NCBI RefSeq assembly: GCF_014216315.1
Contig: NZ_CP045702.1
Span: 6,262,001-6,326,000 of the forward strand
Direction: 5' to 3'
DNA from: Streptomyces finlayi
Lineage (GTDB): Bacteria > Actinomycetota > Actinomycetes > Streptomycetales > Streptomycetaceae
Length of the DNA: 64,000 bases
The translations under genes and the position numbers were made by a program. The notes below the pieces were generated by a model. The model had not been told where the DNA came from. It did not search any database and was given only the letters and a program-made list of their open reading frames with translations. The first letter of the stretch is position 1. The number at the start of each line of letters is the position of its first letter. Positions 25,873 to 34,250 of this stretch are shown one piece after another.

Positions 25873-26538
25873 ATGGCGGCGCGGTCAGGCAACGGGGCAC
25901 GCGGACCGGGTTCGGCGGTGCTCGCCGTGGCGGGCGCGCTGGTCCTCTCGGGCTGTGCCGGATTCCTCGTTCCGGCGGGCGAGGGCGAACCCGGGCCGAC
26001 GCCGAGCCGGGCGGCCGCCACGGCTCCCTCCGGCATCGAGCTGCCGCCCGACCCTCCCGCCCCGCCCACCGCGGACGCCCCCGCGCGGGGTTACTCGCCC
26101 ACCCCCACCGCTCAGGGCGACTGTCCCGCCTCCGGCGTGCGCGTGGACATGGGGCAGGTCGAGACCGCGATGTTCCACCGGGCCGTCGTCCTCACGCTCA
26201 CCAACTGCGGCGGGAAGCCGTACCCCGTCAACGGCTATCCGTCGGTGCAGGCCCTCGGAGAGGACGGCGAGCGGCTTCCCGTGAAGGTCAATCCGGGCGG
26301 CTCGTACTTCGGTCCCGACCCGGGTGCCGAGCCGGTCACGCTGAAGCCGGGCGCCGTCGTCCGCTCGACCCTCGCCTGGGTGTCCACGCAGGAAGGCGGC
26401 GACCTCGTCGAGGGGGACGCGCTGGAGATCGCCGCCGCCCCGGACACGGGCGCCCGCGTCTTCCCCCTCGTCGGGCATGACGTCCGGCTGATGGACGAGC
26501 TGAACATGACCGCCTGGCGTGTGCGGGAATCCAACTGA
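25873..26538 (+). CDS. Secreted lipoprotein with DUF4232-type domain
   Basis: A 221-residue exported lipoprotein. The N-terminus has Arg, a hydrophobic core and the lipobox LVLSGC at about 24-29, then a Pro/Ala/Thr-rich linker to about 85. The remainder (CPASGVRVDMGQVETAMFHR, VVLTLTNCGGKPYPVNGYPS, LKPGAVVRSTLAW) matches the DUF4232 beta-sandwich pattern, of unknown function. ATG 25873 gives the cleanest signal peptide; an in-frame ATG at 25819 is possible. The SGNH hydrolase gene follows after 16 bp, suggesting co-transcription. Confidence 0.85.
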   Translation: MAARSGNGARGPGSAVLAVAGALVLSGCAGFLVPAGEGEPGPTPSRAAATAPSGIELPPDPPAPPTADAPARGYSPTPTAQGDCPASGVRVDMGQVETAMFHRAVVLTLTNCGGKPYPVNGYPSVQALGEDGERLPVKVNPGGSYFGPDPGAEPVTLKPGAVVRSTLAWVSTQEGGDLVEGDALEIAAAPDTGARVFPLVGHDVRLMDELNMTAWRVRESN

Positions 26539-26554
26539 CCCAGGAGGTCCGGGC

Positions 26555-27409
26555 ATGACGACACGACGCGGCTTCACCCGGTACGTGGCCATCGGTGACA
26601 GCCAGACCGAAGGACTCGGGGACGGCGACGACATCCGTGGCCATCGCGGCTTCGCCGACCGGCTCGCGGAGATCCTGGCCGCCGGCGACCCCGGCCTGCT
26701 CTACGCCAACCTCGCTGTACGGGGCAGGCTCGCCGACCGGGTGAAGGCGGAGCAACTGGCGCCCGCCCTCGCACTGCGGCCCGACCTCGTCACCGTCATG
26801 GCGGGGATGAACGACCTCGTGCGCCCGGGCTTCGACGCCGCGCGGATCGCCGCGGACCTGGAGGAGATGTTCGCCGCGCTGACCGCGTCCGGCGCCACCG
26901 TGGTCACCGTCACCTTCCCCGACATCGGCCGCATCGCACCCCTGGCCCGGCGGGCGGTCCCACGGGTCCTCGACCTCAACGCCCGGATCAGGGAGGCCGC
27001 GGCCCGGCACGGCGCCCTCGTCCTCGACACCTTCCCGCAGGCCGCGACGGTGGACCCCCGGCTCTGGAGCCAGGACCGCTTGCACGCGGCGCCGCTGGGC
27101 CACTCCCGTATCGCCTCCGGCATGGCCCACGTACTCGGTGTGCCCGGACACGCGGACTGGGCCGCGCCCCTGCCGGACCGTCCCGCCCGCTCCGTCGTCC
27201 GCAGGGCGGCCACGGAGGTGGGCTGGGCCGCGAACTTCCTGGGGCCGTGGGCCGTCCGCCGGATCAGGGGGCGCTCCTCCGGCGACGGCCGAACGGCCAA
27301 GCGGTCCGCACTGACCCCGGTGCTGCCCCCCCCCGCACTGACCCCCGTGCTGCCGCCGGTGCGTCCCCTCCCCGCAAGCGCGCATCGACGCGCTCGCCGG
27401 GCCCGGTGA
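26555..27409 (+). CDS. SGNH/GDSL-family hydrolase
   Basis: A predicted esterase of 284 residues without a signal peptide. The block I serine S16 is in AIGDSQTEGLGDG, Asn86 in AGMNDL (block III) and the D174/H177 pair in DRLHAAPLGH (block V). The N-terminal ~235 residues form the hydrolase domain. The C-terminus is a Pro-rich tail with a near-repeat of ALTPVLPP and a poly-C run (about 27327-27336) in the DNA. A frame slip in that run would join the gene to the open frame ending at 27527, so the tail may be altered. Start ATG 26555 has CAGGAGG upstream. Confidence 0.87.
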   Translation: MTTRRGFTRYVAIGDSQTEGLGDGDDIRGHRGFADRLAEILAAGDPGLLYANLAVRGRLADRVKAEQLAPALALRPDLVTVMAGMNDLVRPGFDAARIAADLEEMFAALTASGATVVTVTFPDIGRIAPLARRAVPRVLDLNARIREAAARHGALVLDTFPQAATVDPRLWSQDRLHAAPLGHSRIASGMAHVLGVPGHADWAAPLPDRPARSVVRRAATEVGWAANFLGPWAVRRIRGRSSGDGRTAKRSALTPVLPPPALTPVLPPVRPLPASAHRRARRAR

Positions 27410-27422
27410 CGGAGTCGGCCCC

Positions 27423-27527
27423 ATGACCCCGCAGTGGCAGAAGGCGCAGACGGTCCCCGGGGTGACCGGCGGCGGTGTGAACCGCTGCACGACCGTGCTG
27501 AGCCTGATCCAGGGTGGCGAGGAGTGA
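27423..27527 (+). other. Short open frame, possible C-terminal remnant
   Basis: Downstream of the SGNH gene, in the +1 frame, a stretch from about 27375 to TGA 27525-27527 reads like genuine protein (RIDALAGPGDGVGP, then MTPQWQKAQTVPGVTGGG, then VNRCTTVLSLIQGGEE). It may be the C-terminus of a lost gene or of a frameshifted SGNH tail. I do not recognise the family. An ATG at 27423 gives 34 residues. Confidence 0.3.
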
Positions 27528-27605
27528 AGTGCGTCTAGGCTTGGGCGGCCCGAACTCCGTACCCCTCAGGTACGCCCGAGTCACCCTCCCGAGGAGAACC
27601 ACCTG

Positions 27606-29107
27606 ATGTCCGCAGAGCGCCCCTCCCTGCCGCCGGTGCGGCTGCACTCCGAGGCCGAGCTGGCACGGGACGCGCTCGCCGCTCCGCTGCTCGCCCGTGC
27701 CGTCAGGCTCGCCCGCTGGGCCGGCCCCGGTACGCGGGTCGGCGCGGGTGGTGAGCTGGTCGAGGCGCAGTTGCCGGCCGCGGCCGCGCACCTGGGCCTC
27801 GACGACGACGAGGACGGCGCCGCGTACGCCAGTGAGGCCTGGCGCCTCGCGGTCGACACCGGGCTCCTGGACGTGGAGGACCCGGCGGACTCCGAGGACG
27901 GGGAATCCGAGGGCGCGGACACCGAGGGCGCGGAGGCGGAGGGCACCGTCACCGTCGGCGAGAGCCTGGCCCTGCTGACCGGCGGGTCCCCCAGGACGTG
28001 CTGTCGATCTGGCTCGACGGCCTGGAGGCCGTGTACGCCGATGCCACCGCACCGGCCTTCGACGACTTCGCCGACCTCGTCAACGAGGACGGCACGATCG
28101 ACTTCGACGCCCTGGAATGGGACCCGGAGGCGGAGGCGGAGTTCCTCGACGGGGTGCTCGGCAATCTGTACCTGCTGACCGTGTCGGAGGCGGGACCCGG
28201 CCAGGGCCCGCTGCCGCTGCCCGCCCTCGCCGCCTCGATGATCGTGCCCGACGACATGGGGGAGCCCACCGACGACGTCCTGGAGCAGGTGTCCGAGGCG
28301 ATGATGCGCCTCGACGACCAGTTCCGGGTGCTCGAACCCATCGGCATCGTCGAGTACCGGCCGCTGGACGAGACGCTGCTGACCGAGGAGGGCGAGGCGG
28401 GTGAGGACGGTGCGCCGCCCGCCGACGAGGAGGACGTCACCCGCTACGGGCTGGTGAAGCTCACCCCCCTCGGCCTGTACGGCGTCCGGGCCAGGATGCT
28501 GGAGGCGGGCGTGGACGCCCCCGCGATCGGCGACCTCGCGGGGAAGGGGGCCGAGGAACTCCTCGCGGGCATCGCGTACTACCCCGAGGACGCCGTCCGC
28601 GCCGAGACCGAACTGTGGATCGGCCGGCACGGGAGCGTCGGCGTGGTGACGGCCGCGCGCGAGCTGCTGAGTGCCTCGCGCGGTTCCGACGCCGGCGCGC
28701 CGCTGCGCCGTCTGCACTGCCAGCAGGCGCTCGCCCTGGCCGGACCGGCGGCGGAGCCCGCCGTGCGCTCGGTGCTCGACGACCCCGAACTGGGCGGTCT
28801 GGCGCGGGTCTGGCTCGCGGAGCGGGGCGCGGCCGACGTGCCCGCGCCGCCGGAGCCGATGATCTTCTGGCTCGCCGTCGACACGATCGCCGCCCAGCTC
28901 GACGCCGACAGCGACCTGGACGAGCTCCGGGGGCTGGTCGAGGGCCTTTCCGGTCAGCACAGCGGCTTCTTCGACGAGGTGTGGCGCGTGGACCACCCCG
29001 GCACGGCGGAGGTCCTGGAGGCCATGGGGCGGCTGCACAGCGACAAGAAGGCGGCGAAGGAAGCGCGGAAGGCCGCGTTCAAGGCGCGGTCCAGGAAGAG
29101 CGGCTGA
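27606..29107 (+). pseudogene. Conserved hypothetical protein, single-base frameshift
   Basis: Two adjacent frames make one protein of about 500 residues. ATG 27606 (AGGAG about ten bases upstream) encodes an acidic N-terminal part ending TVGESLALLTGGSP. The next frame continues QDVLSIWLDGLEAVYADA to SRKSG, TGA at 29105-29107. The shift equals one missing C in the CCCCC run at 27988-27992. The downstream part is acidic with helical repeats and a basic C-terminal tail (KKAAKEARKAAFKAR). It resembles a conserved Streptomyces protein of unknown function. The homopolymer context makes a sequencing error as likely as a real mutation; if the base is restored, the gene is intact. Confidence 0.75.
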
Positions 29108-29130
29108 CGGTCGGCGGGCACGCCCGCCCT

Positions 29131-29163
29131 GGCGGCATCCTCGGTGCGGTCGAGGATGCCGCC
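29131..29163. terminator. Hairpin terminator
   Basis: A perfect 13-bp stem (29131-29143 with 29151-29163) closes a 7-base loop, 23 bp after the stop of the frameshifted gene. Confidence 0.8.
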
Positions 29164-29260
29164 TCGGTGCGCGGTGAGGCCCCGGACGCATGGACTGGGC
29201 AGGTCACAGGCTTCTCCGGCCACAGCATCACAAGAAGGGTGCCGCTCCAAGCCGTTCTTT

Positions 29261-29282
29261 GTTCAACCTCCGTTGGTGTGAG
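29261..29282 (+). promoter_or_regulatory. Possible PHO box upstream of phoX-like gene
   Basis: Two 11-base units in tandem, GTTCAACCTCC and GTTGGTGTGAG, resemble the direct-repeat units of the Streptomyces PhoP box (consensus GTTCACC plus four bases). The first unit is good and the second conserves only GTT. It lies 56 bp before the start codon of a PhoX-type phosphatase, the expected target of PhoP. Speculative. Confidence 0.3.
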
Positions 29283-29337
29283 GGAGGGAGCCTGGGCGCG
29301 CCACCCACCCGGCCCGAAACCTCACATGGAGTCCGCG

Positions 29338-30834
29338 ATGTCCTTCACTCGCAGGGAATTCACCCGGCAGTCCGCCCTCACCGGTGCGGGTATCGCCCTC
29401 ACCGGTGCCGTGGGCGCGCTCGCCACCGCGCCCGGCGCCCTCGCAGCCCAGGACCCGGAGCACGGCCAGGGGCACGGCTCCGAAAACGGCCACGGTCACG
29501 GCCACGACCGGTCGCCGGGGTACGGAGAGCTGCTCCCCGACCCCGATGGCATCCTCGCGCTGCCCGCCGGATTCTCGTACCGGATCCTCACGCGCAGCGG
29601 TGTCACCAGGCTGGAGTCCGGCGAGTCCACTCCCTCCAACCATGACGGCACGGCGGCCTTCGAGGGCCCGCGCGGAGTGACGCTGCTGGTCAACAACCAC
29701 GAGCTCAAGGGCCCCCGCTCCAAATGGGCCTACCCCGTCCCGCTCGTCGAGGGTCTGGTCTACGACCCGGCCGCGTCCGGCGGCTGCACGGTCGTCGAGA
29801 CCCGTAAGGACGGCCGCACCGCCGAGTGGGTCGGCATCGCCGGCACCTCCACCAACTGCGCGGGCGGCTCCACGGCCTGGGGCACCTGGCTGACCTGCGA
29901 GGAGAACTCGGACAAGGCCGGTCAGAACGGAATGACCAAGGACCACGGCTACGTGTTCGAGGTCGACCCCTACGACCGGCGCGCCAACCGTGACCCGCGG
30001 CCCGTCAAGGCGTTCGGCCGGTACGACCACGAGGCCGTCGTCATCGATCCCCGGAGCGGCCACGCCTATCTGACCGAGGACGCCTCCGGCCCCAACGGGC
30101 TGTTCTACCGCTGGGTCCCGCCGCAGGGCTTCAAGCACGGCCGCGGCAAGCTCCGCACGCTCGCCGACGACGCCGGTGTCCTCCAGGCGGCCAAGTGCTT
30201 CGACCGCGGCGGCATGTTCGTCGACGACCTGTCCCGCGCCACGAAGATCGGCACGGTGTACGGCGTGGACTGGGCCGACGTCCCCGACCGTGACGCGAGG
30301 ACGGTCCCCGTGCGTAAGCAGTTCGGCCAGCTGGACGTCACCCGGGGCCGCAAGCTCGAAGGCATGTGGTGGGGCGACGGCGGCGCGTACCTCGTCTCCT
30401 CGTACGCCCGTGACGAAAGCCCCGTGGCGCACGACGGCCAGGTCTGGTTCTACGACCCCAAGCGCCGCACCCTGACCCTCAAGGTGCTCCTCGGCGTGAA
30501 CCCCGACCCGTCCGTGGACGGTGCCTTCGACAGCCCGGACAACATCACCGTCTCGCCCTACGGCGGCCTCGTCATCGCCGAGGACGGCGACGGCATCTCG
30601 CACCTCTTCGGTGCGACGGAGAACGGCCGTACGTACCCGATCGCGCGCAACGACCTCAACGTGGGCACGGCCGAGAAGCCCAAGTACAGCGAGTTCGCCG
30701 GAGTGACCTTCTCGCCCGACGGGAAGACGCTCTTCGCCAACATTCAGACGCCCGGAATCCTGCTCGCCATCACCGGCCCCTGGAAGCGCAAGCCGAACCG
30801 GCCCGGCCACGCGGGTACCGCCACGTCCGACTGA
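29338..30834 (+). CDS. PhoX-like (DUF839) Tat-exported phosphatase-family protein
   Basis: A 498-residue secreted protein of the DUF839/PhoX family, Ca/Fe-dependent phosphatases that scavenge phosphate. The N-terminus is a Tat signal (TRREFTRQ, hydrophobic stretch, cleavage near ALA-A at about 36), followed by a His/Gly-rich spacer (residues 42-60). The core shows family stretches such as LVNNHELKG, WGTWLTCEEN, GRYDHEAVVIDP, YLTEDASGPNGLFYRW, SPDNITVSPYGGLVIAEDG and GVTFSPDGKTLFANIQTPG. ATG 29338 is chosen over ATG 29326 because GGAG lies six bases before it. A weak PHO-box-like repeat is upstream. Confidence 0.88.
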   Translation: MSFTRREFTRQSALTGAGIALTGAVGALATAPGALAAQDPEHGQGHGSENGHGHGHDRSPGYGELLPDPDGILALPAGFSYRILTRSGVTRLESGESTPSNHDGTAAFEGPRGVTLLVNNHELKGPRSKWAYPVPLVEGLVYDPAASGGCTVVETRKDGRTAEWVGIAGTSTNCAGGSTAWGTWLTCEENSDKAGQNGMTKDHGYVFEVDPYDRRANRDPRPVKAFGRYDHEAVVIDPRSGHAYLTEDASGPNGLFYRWVPPQGFKHGRGKLRTLADDAGVLQAAKCFDRGGMFVDDLSRATKIGTVYGVDWADVPDRDARTVPVRKQFGQLDVTRGRKLEGMWWGDGGAYLVSSYARDESPVAHDGQVWFYDPKRRTLTLKVLLGVNPDPSVDGAFDSPDNITVSPYGGLVIAEDGDGISHLFGATENGRTYPIARNDLNVGTAEKPKYSEFAGVTFSPDGKTLFANIQTPGILLAITGPWKRKPNRPGHAGTATSD

Positions 30835-31100
30835 CCCTCACCGAAGAGCGGGCCGCGCGCACAGAGCGTGGTGACACCGCGGGGGAGGCCGACGTGCGGG
30901 TCGGCCGCGCCCCGTCGGGAAGCGAGAACCGCCACACCTTCGGGGGGCGTTCCAGGGCGGGATTCCGGATGGCAGCCCTGGTGGCAGTGGGCAGAAGCCG
31001 TGCCGTGCACCGGAACGGCTGATTACGAATCCGGCACTACTGCGCCCCCAGGAGTGGTCGGGCATGGCGTCGGACGCTCTCAAGGCGCATACTCGACTTA

Positions 31101-31331
31101 ATGAAACAGTCAGCCGGTTCCCGGCGATACCTGCCTTCCAGTCCCTTCAACCGCCCGGCCCAGGCGGCCCCACCGGTCGAATGTTTCGATGTGGGCGACA
31201 GGGTGTCGCACGACCAGTTCGGGCTCGGCAGAATCCTCGCTGTCGAGGGCGACAACGATGCGGTGCTCATCGACTTCTCTGGGCGACAGGGGAGGATTCT
31301 GAGCCCGTACTCCAAGCTGACGAAGCTCTGA
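31101..31331 (+). CDS. Small tudor/CarD-like protein, 76 aa
   Basis: A 76-residue protein with a basic N-terminus (MKQSAGSRRYLPSSPFNRPA) and a C-terminal domain of about 45 residues (VGDRVSHDQFGLGRILAVEG, then VLIDFSGRQGRILSPYSKL). That pattern matches the small tudor-like fold seen at the C-terminus of UvrD/PcrA and in the RNA-polymerase-interacting region of CarD. A role in binding RNA polymerase or a nucleic-acid machine is possible, but no target can be named. It is monocistronic, with a clear terminator 46 bp downstream. Confidence 0.8.
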   Translation: MKQSAGSRRYLPSSPFNRPAQAAPPVECFDVGDRVSHDQFGLGRILAVEGDNDAVLIDFSGRQGRILSPYSKLTKL

Positions 31332-31377
31332 GAAGGATCACGAGCTCACACAGCGTCCGCCTGGAGAATCTCCGGAC

Positions 31378-31409
31378 CCGGGGCACCTGAGAGTCATCAG
31401 GTGCCCCGG
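31378..31409. terminator. Bidirectional hairpin terminator
   Basis: A perfect 13-bp stem (31378-31390 with 31397-31409) with a 6-base loop separates the small tudor-like gene from the convergent TerD-family gene. Confidence 0.85.
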
Positions 31410-31440
31410 AAGCCGTTCCCGGGCTCGGCCCGTCGCCGGG

Positions 31441-32655
31441 TTACAGGGACTTGGCGGCGGGCTTCACCATGCCCCGGACGGTCCGCGACTTCACGAACTC
31501 GCCCATGCCGGTCATCTCCCACTCGCCGGTGAACTGCTTGATCAGCTTGGCCATCAGCACACCGGTCTGCGGCTCCGCACCGGTCAGGTCGAAGCGGACC
31601 AGCTCCTCGCCGGTGGCCGCGTCGATCAGCCGGCAGTACGCCTTGGCGACCTCGGTGAACTTCTGACCGGTGAACGAGTTGACCGTGAAGACCAGGCCGG
31701 TCGCCTCCGCGGGGATGCGGCCCAGGTCCACGACGATCACCTCGTCGTCACCTGCGCCCTCACCCGTGAGGTTGTCGCCTGAGTGCTTGATCGCGCCGTT
31801 CAGGATGGAGAGCTTGCCGAAGTAGCAGCTGTCCAGGTGATTCCGGTTGGGGCCGTAGGCGATGACGGAGGCATCCAGGTCGATGTCCTTGCCGCGGAAC
31901 GCCGGCTCCCAGCCGAGGCCCATCTTCACCTGGGAGAGCAGCGGCTTGCCGCCCTTGACCAGGGACACCGTCTGGTTCTTCTGGAGGCTGACACGGCCCT
32001 TGTCCAGGTTGATCTTGCCGGAGCCCGCGGGAGCCGGTGCGGCGGCCGGCGGGGCGGGCGGAGCCGCCGGGGCCGGAGGCGCGATGCGCGGGTCGACGGG
32101 GGCGGCCTGCGGAGCCGCCGGGGCCTGCGGAGCGGGAGCGGCGGCCGGGGCCGGCTCCTCCACCGAGACACCGAAGTCCGTGGCGATGCCCGCCAGCCCG
32201 TTCGCATAGCCCTGGCCGACGGCGCGGGCCTTCCAGGCGCCGTTGCGCAGATAGATCTCGATGACCACGAGCGCTGTCTCGGCGCCCAGCCGGGGCGGTG
32301 TGAACGTGGCGAGGGGAGTGCCGTCGTCCGCGTTGCGCACGGTGGCGGTGGGCTCGATGCCCTGGAAGGACTGGCCTGCGGCATCGGGGCTCGCGGTGAC
32401 GACGACCTTCTCGATGCCGGGCGGGATCGCCGAGGTGTCCACCACGATCGCGTCGGGCGCCGAGCCGCCGCCGGACCGGTAGGTCACGCCGGAGCCCGAG
32501 GGCTGGTTGTAGAAGATGAAGTCGTCGTCGGAGCGCACCTTGCCATCGGCGGTGAGCAGCAGGCCCGAGACGTCGAGCCGCACAGGAGCGGCGACGTCCA
32601 CCGCCACGCGGGCGGCGGAGAGAGGGATGTTCGAGCCGGGGGTCATTGCGGTCAT
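31441..32655 (-). CDS. Tandem TerD-domain protein (tellurium/stress resistance family)
   Basis: A 404-residue cytosolic protein with two TerD-type domains. The first (about 5-170) contains LDVSGLLLTADGKVRSDDDF and FYNQPSGSGVTYRSGG; the second (about 215-395) contains VSLQKNQTVSLVKGGKPLLS and LGWEPAFRGKDIDLDASVIA. They are joined by an Ala/Pro-rich linker of about 45 residues. TerD domains bind calcium through acidic loops and act in ter stress systems, but no other ter gene is nearby, so the role of this stand-alone protein is open. ATGs at 32655 and 32646 are both possible. Confidence 0.88.
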   Translation of the reverse strand: MTAMTPGSNIPLSAARVAVDVAAPVRLDVSGLLLTADGKVRSDDDFIFYNQPSGSGVTYRSGGGSAPDAIVVDTSAIPPGIEKVVVTASPDAAGQSFQGIEPTATVRNADDGTPLATFTPPRLGAETALVVIEIYLRNGAWKARAVGQGYANGLAGIATDFGVSVEEPAPAAAPAPQAPAAPQAAPVDPRIAPPAPAAPPAPPAAAPAPAGSGKINLDKGRVSLQKNQTVSLVKGGKPLLSQVKMGLGWEPAFRGKDIDLDASVIAYGPNRNHLDSCYFGKLSILNGAIKHSGDNLTGEGAGDDEVIVVDLGRIPAEATGLVFTVNSFTGQKFTEVAKAYCRLIDAATGEELVRFDLTGAEPQTGVLMAKLIKQFTGEWEMTGMGEFVKSRTVRGMVKPAAKSL

Positions 32656-32763
32656 GCACGGAGTAACGAACGACCCGGCTTTGCCGTTCCCTTACCTTTG
32701 CCCCGACTGCTCCGTACGTGTTACCGCGCCGGCGCGCGCGGTTACGGCCCCGGGGGTCGTCCG

Positions 32764-33003
32764 TCAGCGGCCGCCCCGCCGGTTGCGGGGGTGATCGCGG
32801 GCGACGTGCTCGTTGCCGTGCTTGTACGCCCCCGTCCAGCGGGCCATGACCAGTTGGGCGTCTCCCGAGGTCACATCGGCCACGAACTTCGCCGCCCGGC
32901 TCCCGCGCAGTGTGCCCGCGGGGCGGCCGTGATGGGTGAGGGTGACGCTCGCGTCGGCGTGCTGCTCGTACAGGAATCCGGAAGGTCTCGGCATGGCCCG
33001 CAT
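32764..33003 (-). CDS. Conserved small basic protein, 79 aa
   Basis: A 79-residue basic protein (GFLYEQHADASVTLTHHGRP, then ARWTGAYKHGNEHVARDHPR, ending NRRGGR). It reads as a small beta-rich domain with an Arg-rich tail, possibly nucleic-acid binding. I believe similar proteins are conserved in Streptomyces but cannot name a function. The start is ambiguous between ATG 33003 and ATG 32994, and neither has a strong ribosome-binding site. It sits alone between the TerD gene and udh on the same strand. Confidence 0.65.
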   Translation of the reverse strand: MRAMPRPSGFLYEQHADASVTLTHHGRPAGTLRGSRAAKFVADVTSGDAQLVMARWTGAYKHGNEHVARDHPRNRRGGR

Positions 33004-33162
33004 GATGCCCGGGCGGGCGGAGGGCTGTCATCGGGATTTCCGCCCGCCGGGCGTCCGGCCGACGGGGCAGGCCGGGTGCGGCCAGGCCGGTGCGACCGGC
33101 CCGGTGCGGCCAGGCCGGTCTGGAGGATGGCCCGATGTGGAGGGAGGGCCCGCTGTGGCCGG

Positions 33163-33972
33163 TCAGTGGGGCCAGATCGGCGGGTCGGTGACGAAGTGGC
33201 CGCCGATGTGGGCGTGCTCAGGCTTGGCGGGGTCCAGTTCGCCCTGCTCGGCGATGAGCTTGTCCGCGTACGGCTCGGAATCGTCCTGCGGCTCGTACCC
33301 GAGGGACCGGGCCGAACTCAGGTCCCACCACAGGCGCGTGTTGTCCGATGAGCCGTAGACGACGGTGTGCCCGACGTTCTCCGCGCTGATCGCGGCGTGG
33401 AAGAGCCGGGCACCGTCGCCGGGGCTCATCCAGACCGACAGCATCCGTACCGACGTGGGCTCCTCGAAGCACGAGCCGATGCGCACGGACACGGTCTCCA
33501 TGCCATGGCGGTCCCAGTAGAGCTGGGCGAGGTCCTCGCCGAAGGACTTGGAGAGGCCGTAGAAGGTGTCCGGGCGGCGGGTGACGTCGACCGGAACCAG
33601 GGTGTCGCCGGGGAGCGGGCGCGGGGTGTAGCCGATGGCGTGGTTGGACGAGGCGAACACCATCCGGCGCACGCCCTCCTCGCGCGCGGCCTCGTAGAGG
33701 TTGTAGGTCCCCTCGATGTTCGCGCGCAGAATCTTGTCGAAAGAGGCTTCCAGGGAGATGCCCGCGAGGTGGATGATCGCGTCGACGCCCCGAACGGCCT
33801 CGCGGAGCGCGTCCTTGTCGCCCAGATCGGCGACGATCGCGTCCGGTTCGCCGTCGATGGGGACGAGGTCGAGGAGCCGGAGCTCGTAGCCGTGCGCGGG
33901 CAGCAGCGCGCGCATCAGGGTGCCGAGGCCGCCGGCGGCGCCGGTGATCAGAACGGTACGGGGAGCGGGCAT
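33163..33972 (-). CDS. udh: Uronate dehydrogenase (NAD-dependent SDR)
   Basis: Oxidises D-galacturonate or D-glucuronate to the aldaro-lactone, the entry step of oxidative uronate breakdown. The 269-residue product has the Rossmann motif GAAGGLG (11-17), SSNHAIGY (108-115) and the catalytic Tyr138/Lys142 (FYGLSKSFGE). The sequence also follows characterised bacterial Udh enzymes in the RIGSCFEEPTSVRMLSVWMS stretch and in WWDLSSARSLGYEP. Start ATG 33972 has GAGGAG eight bases upstream. Divergent from kdgD across 278 bp, which fits a shared operator. Other NAD-dependent epimerases are the alternative call. Confidence 0.85.
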   Translation of the reverse strand: MPAPRTVLITGAAGGLGTLMRALLPAHGYELRLLDLVPIDGEPDAIVADLGDKDALREAVRGVDAIIHLAGISLEASFDKILRANIEGTYNLYEAAREEGVRRMVFASSNHAIGYTPRPLPGDTLVPVDVTRRPDTFYGLSKSFGEDLAQLYWDRHGMETVSVRIGSCFEEPTSVRMLSVWMSPGDGARLFHAAISAENVGHTVVYGSSDNTRLWWDLSSARSLGYEPQDDSEPYADKLIAEQGELDPAKPEHAHIGGHFVTDPPIWPH

Positions 33973-34154
33973 TCGGGGATCTCCTCGGTGCGGTCGCGGA
34001 CGCGGCAGACGCGTGCAACACATCAAATCCATGGATGACATTCACATGGGTGGACAAGTTACGAACGCCTGGCTGATCGCGTCAAGTGCCGCGCCGGGTG
34101 AGCGGGTGCGGAGTGCGTGCGGAGTGAGTGCACCTCCCGGCCCGCGTTCCTGTC

Positions 34155-34217
34155 TTGACCTTCCCCCGGCACCTGCTTTAGCGTGGCGCTGTTCATGAAT
34201 ATGGACATCAATCATAG
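34155..34217 (+). promoter_or_regulatory. Promoter and candidate operator of kdgD
   Basis: TTGACC (34155-34160) and TAGCGT (34179-34184) have an 18-bp spacer. From about 34190, where transcription should begin, lies an AT-rich stretch (TTCATGAATATGG, then ACATCAATCATAG) that stands out in this GC-rich DNA and is a likely repressor site. A second AT-rich patch with the palindrome ATCCATGGAT (34027-34036) lies on the udh side. Confidence 0.5.
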
Positions 34218-34250
34218 TTGTGCACGCTTGAATCCGCTCAGGGAGCGCCC

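Noticed and set aside
27325..27360. Tandem ALTPVLPP repeat at the SGNH C-terminus as a functional repeat
   Set aside because: Only two imperfect copies with a poly-C run, which is more consistent with a slippery low-complexity tail.
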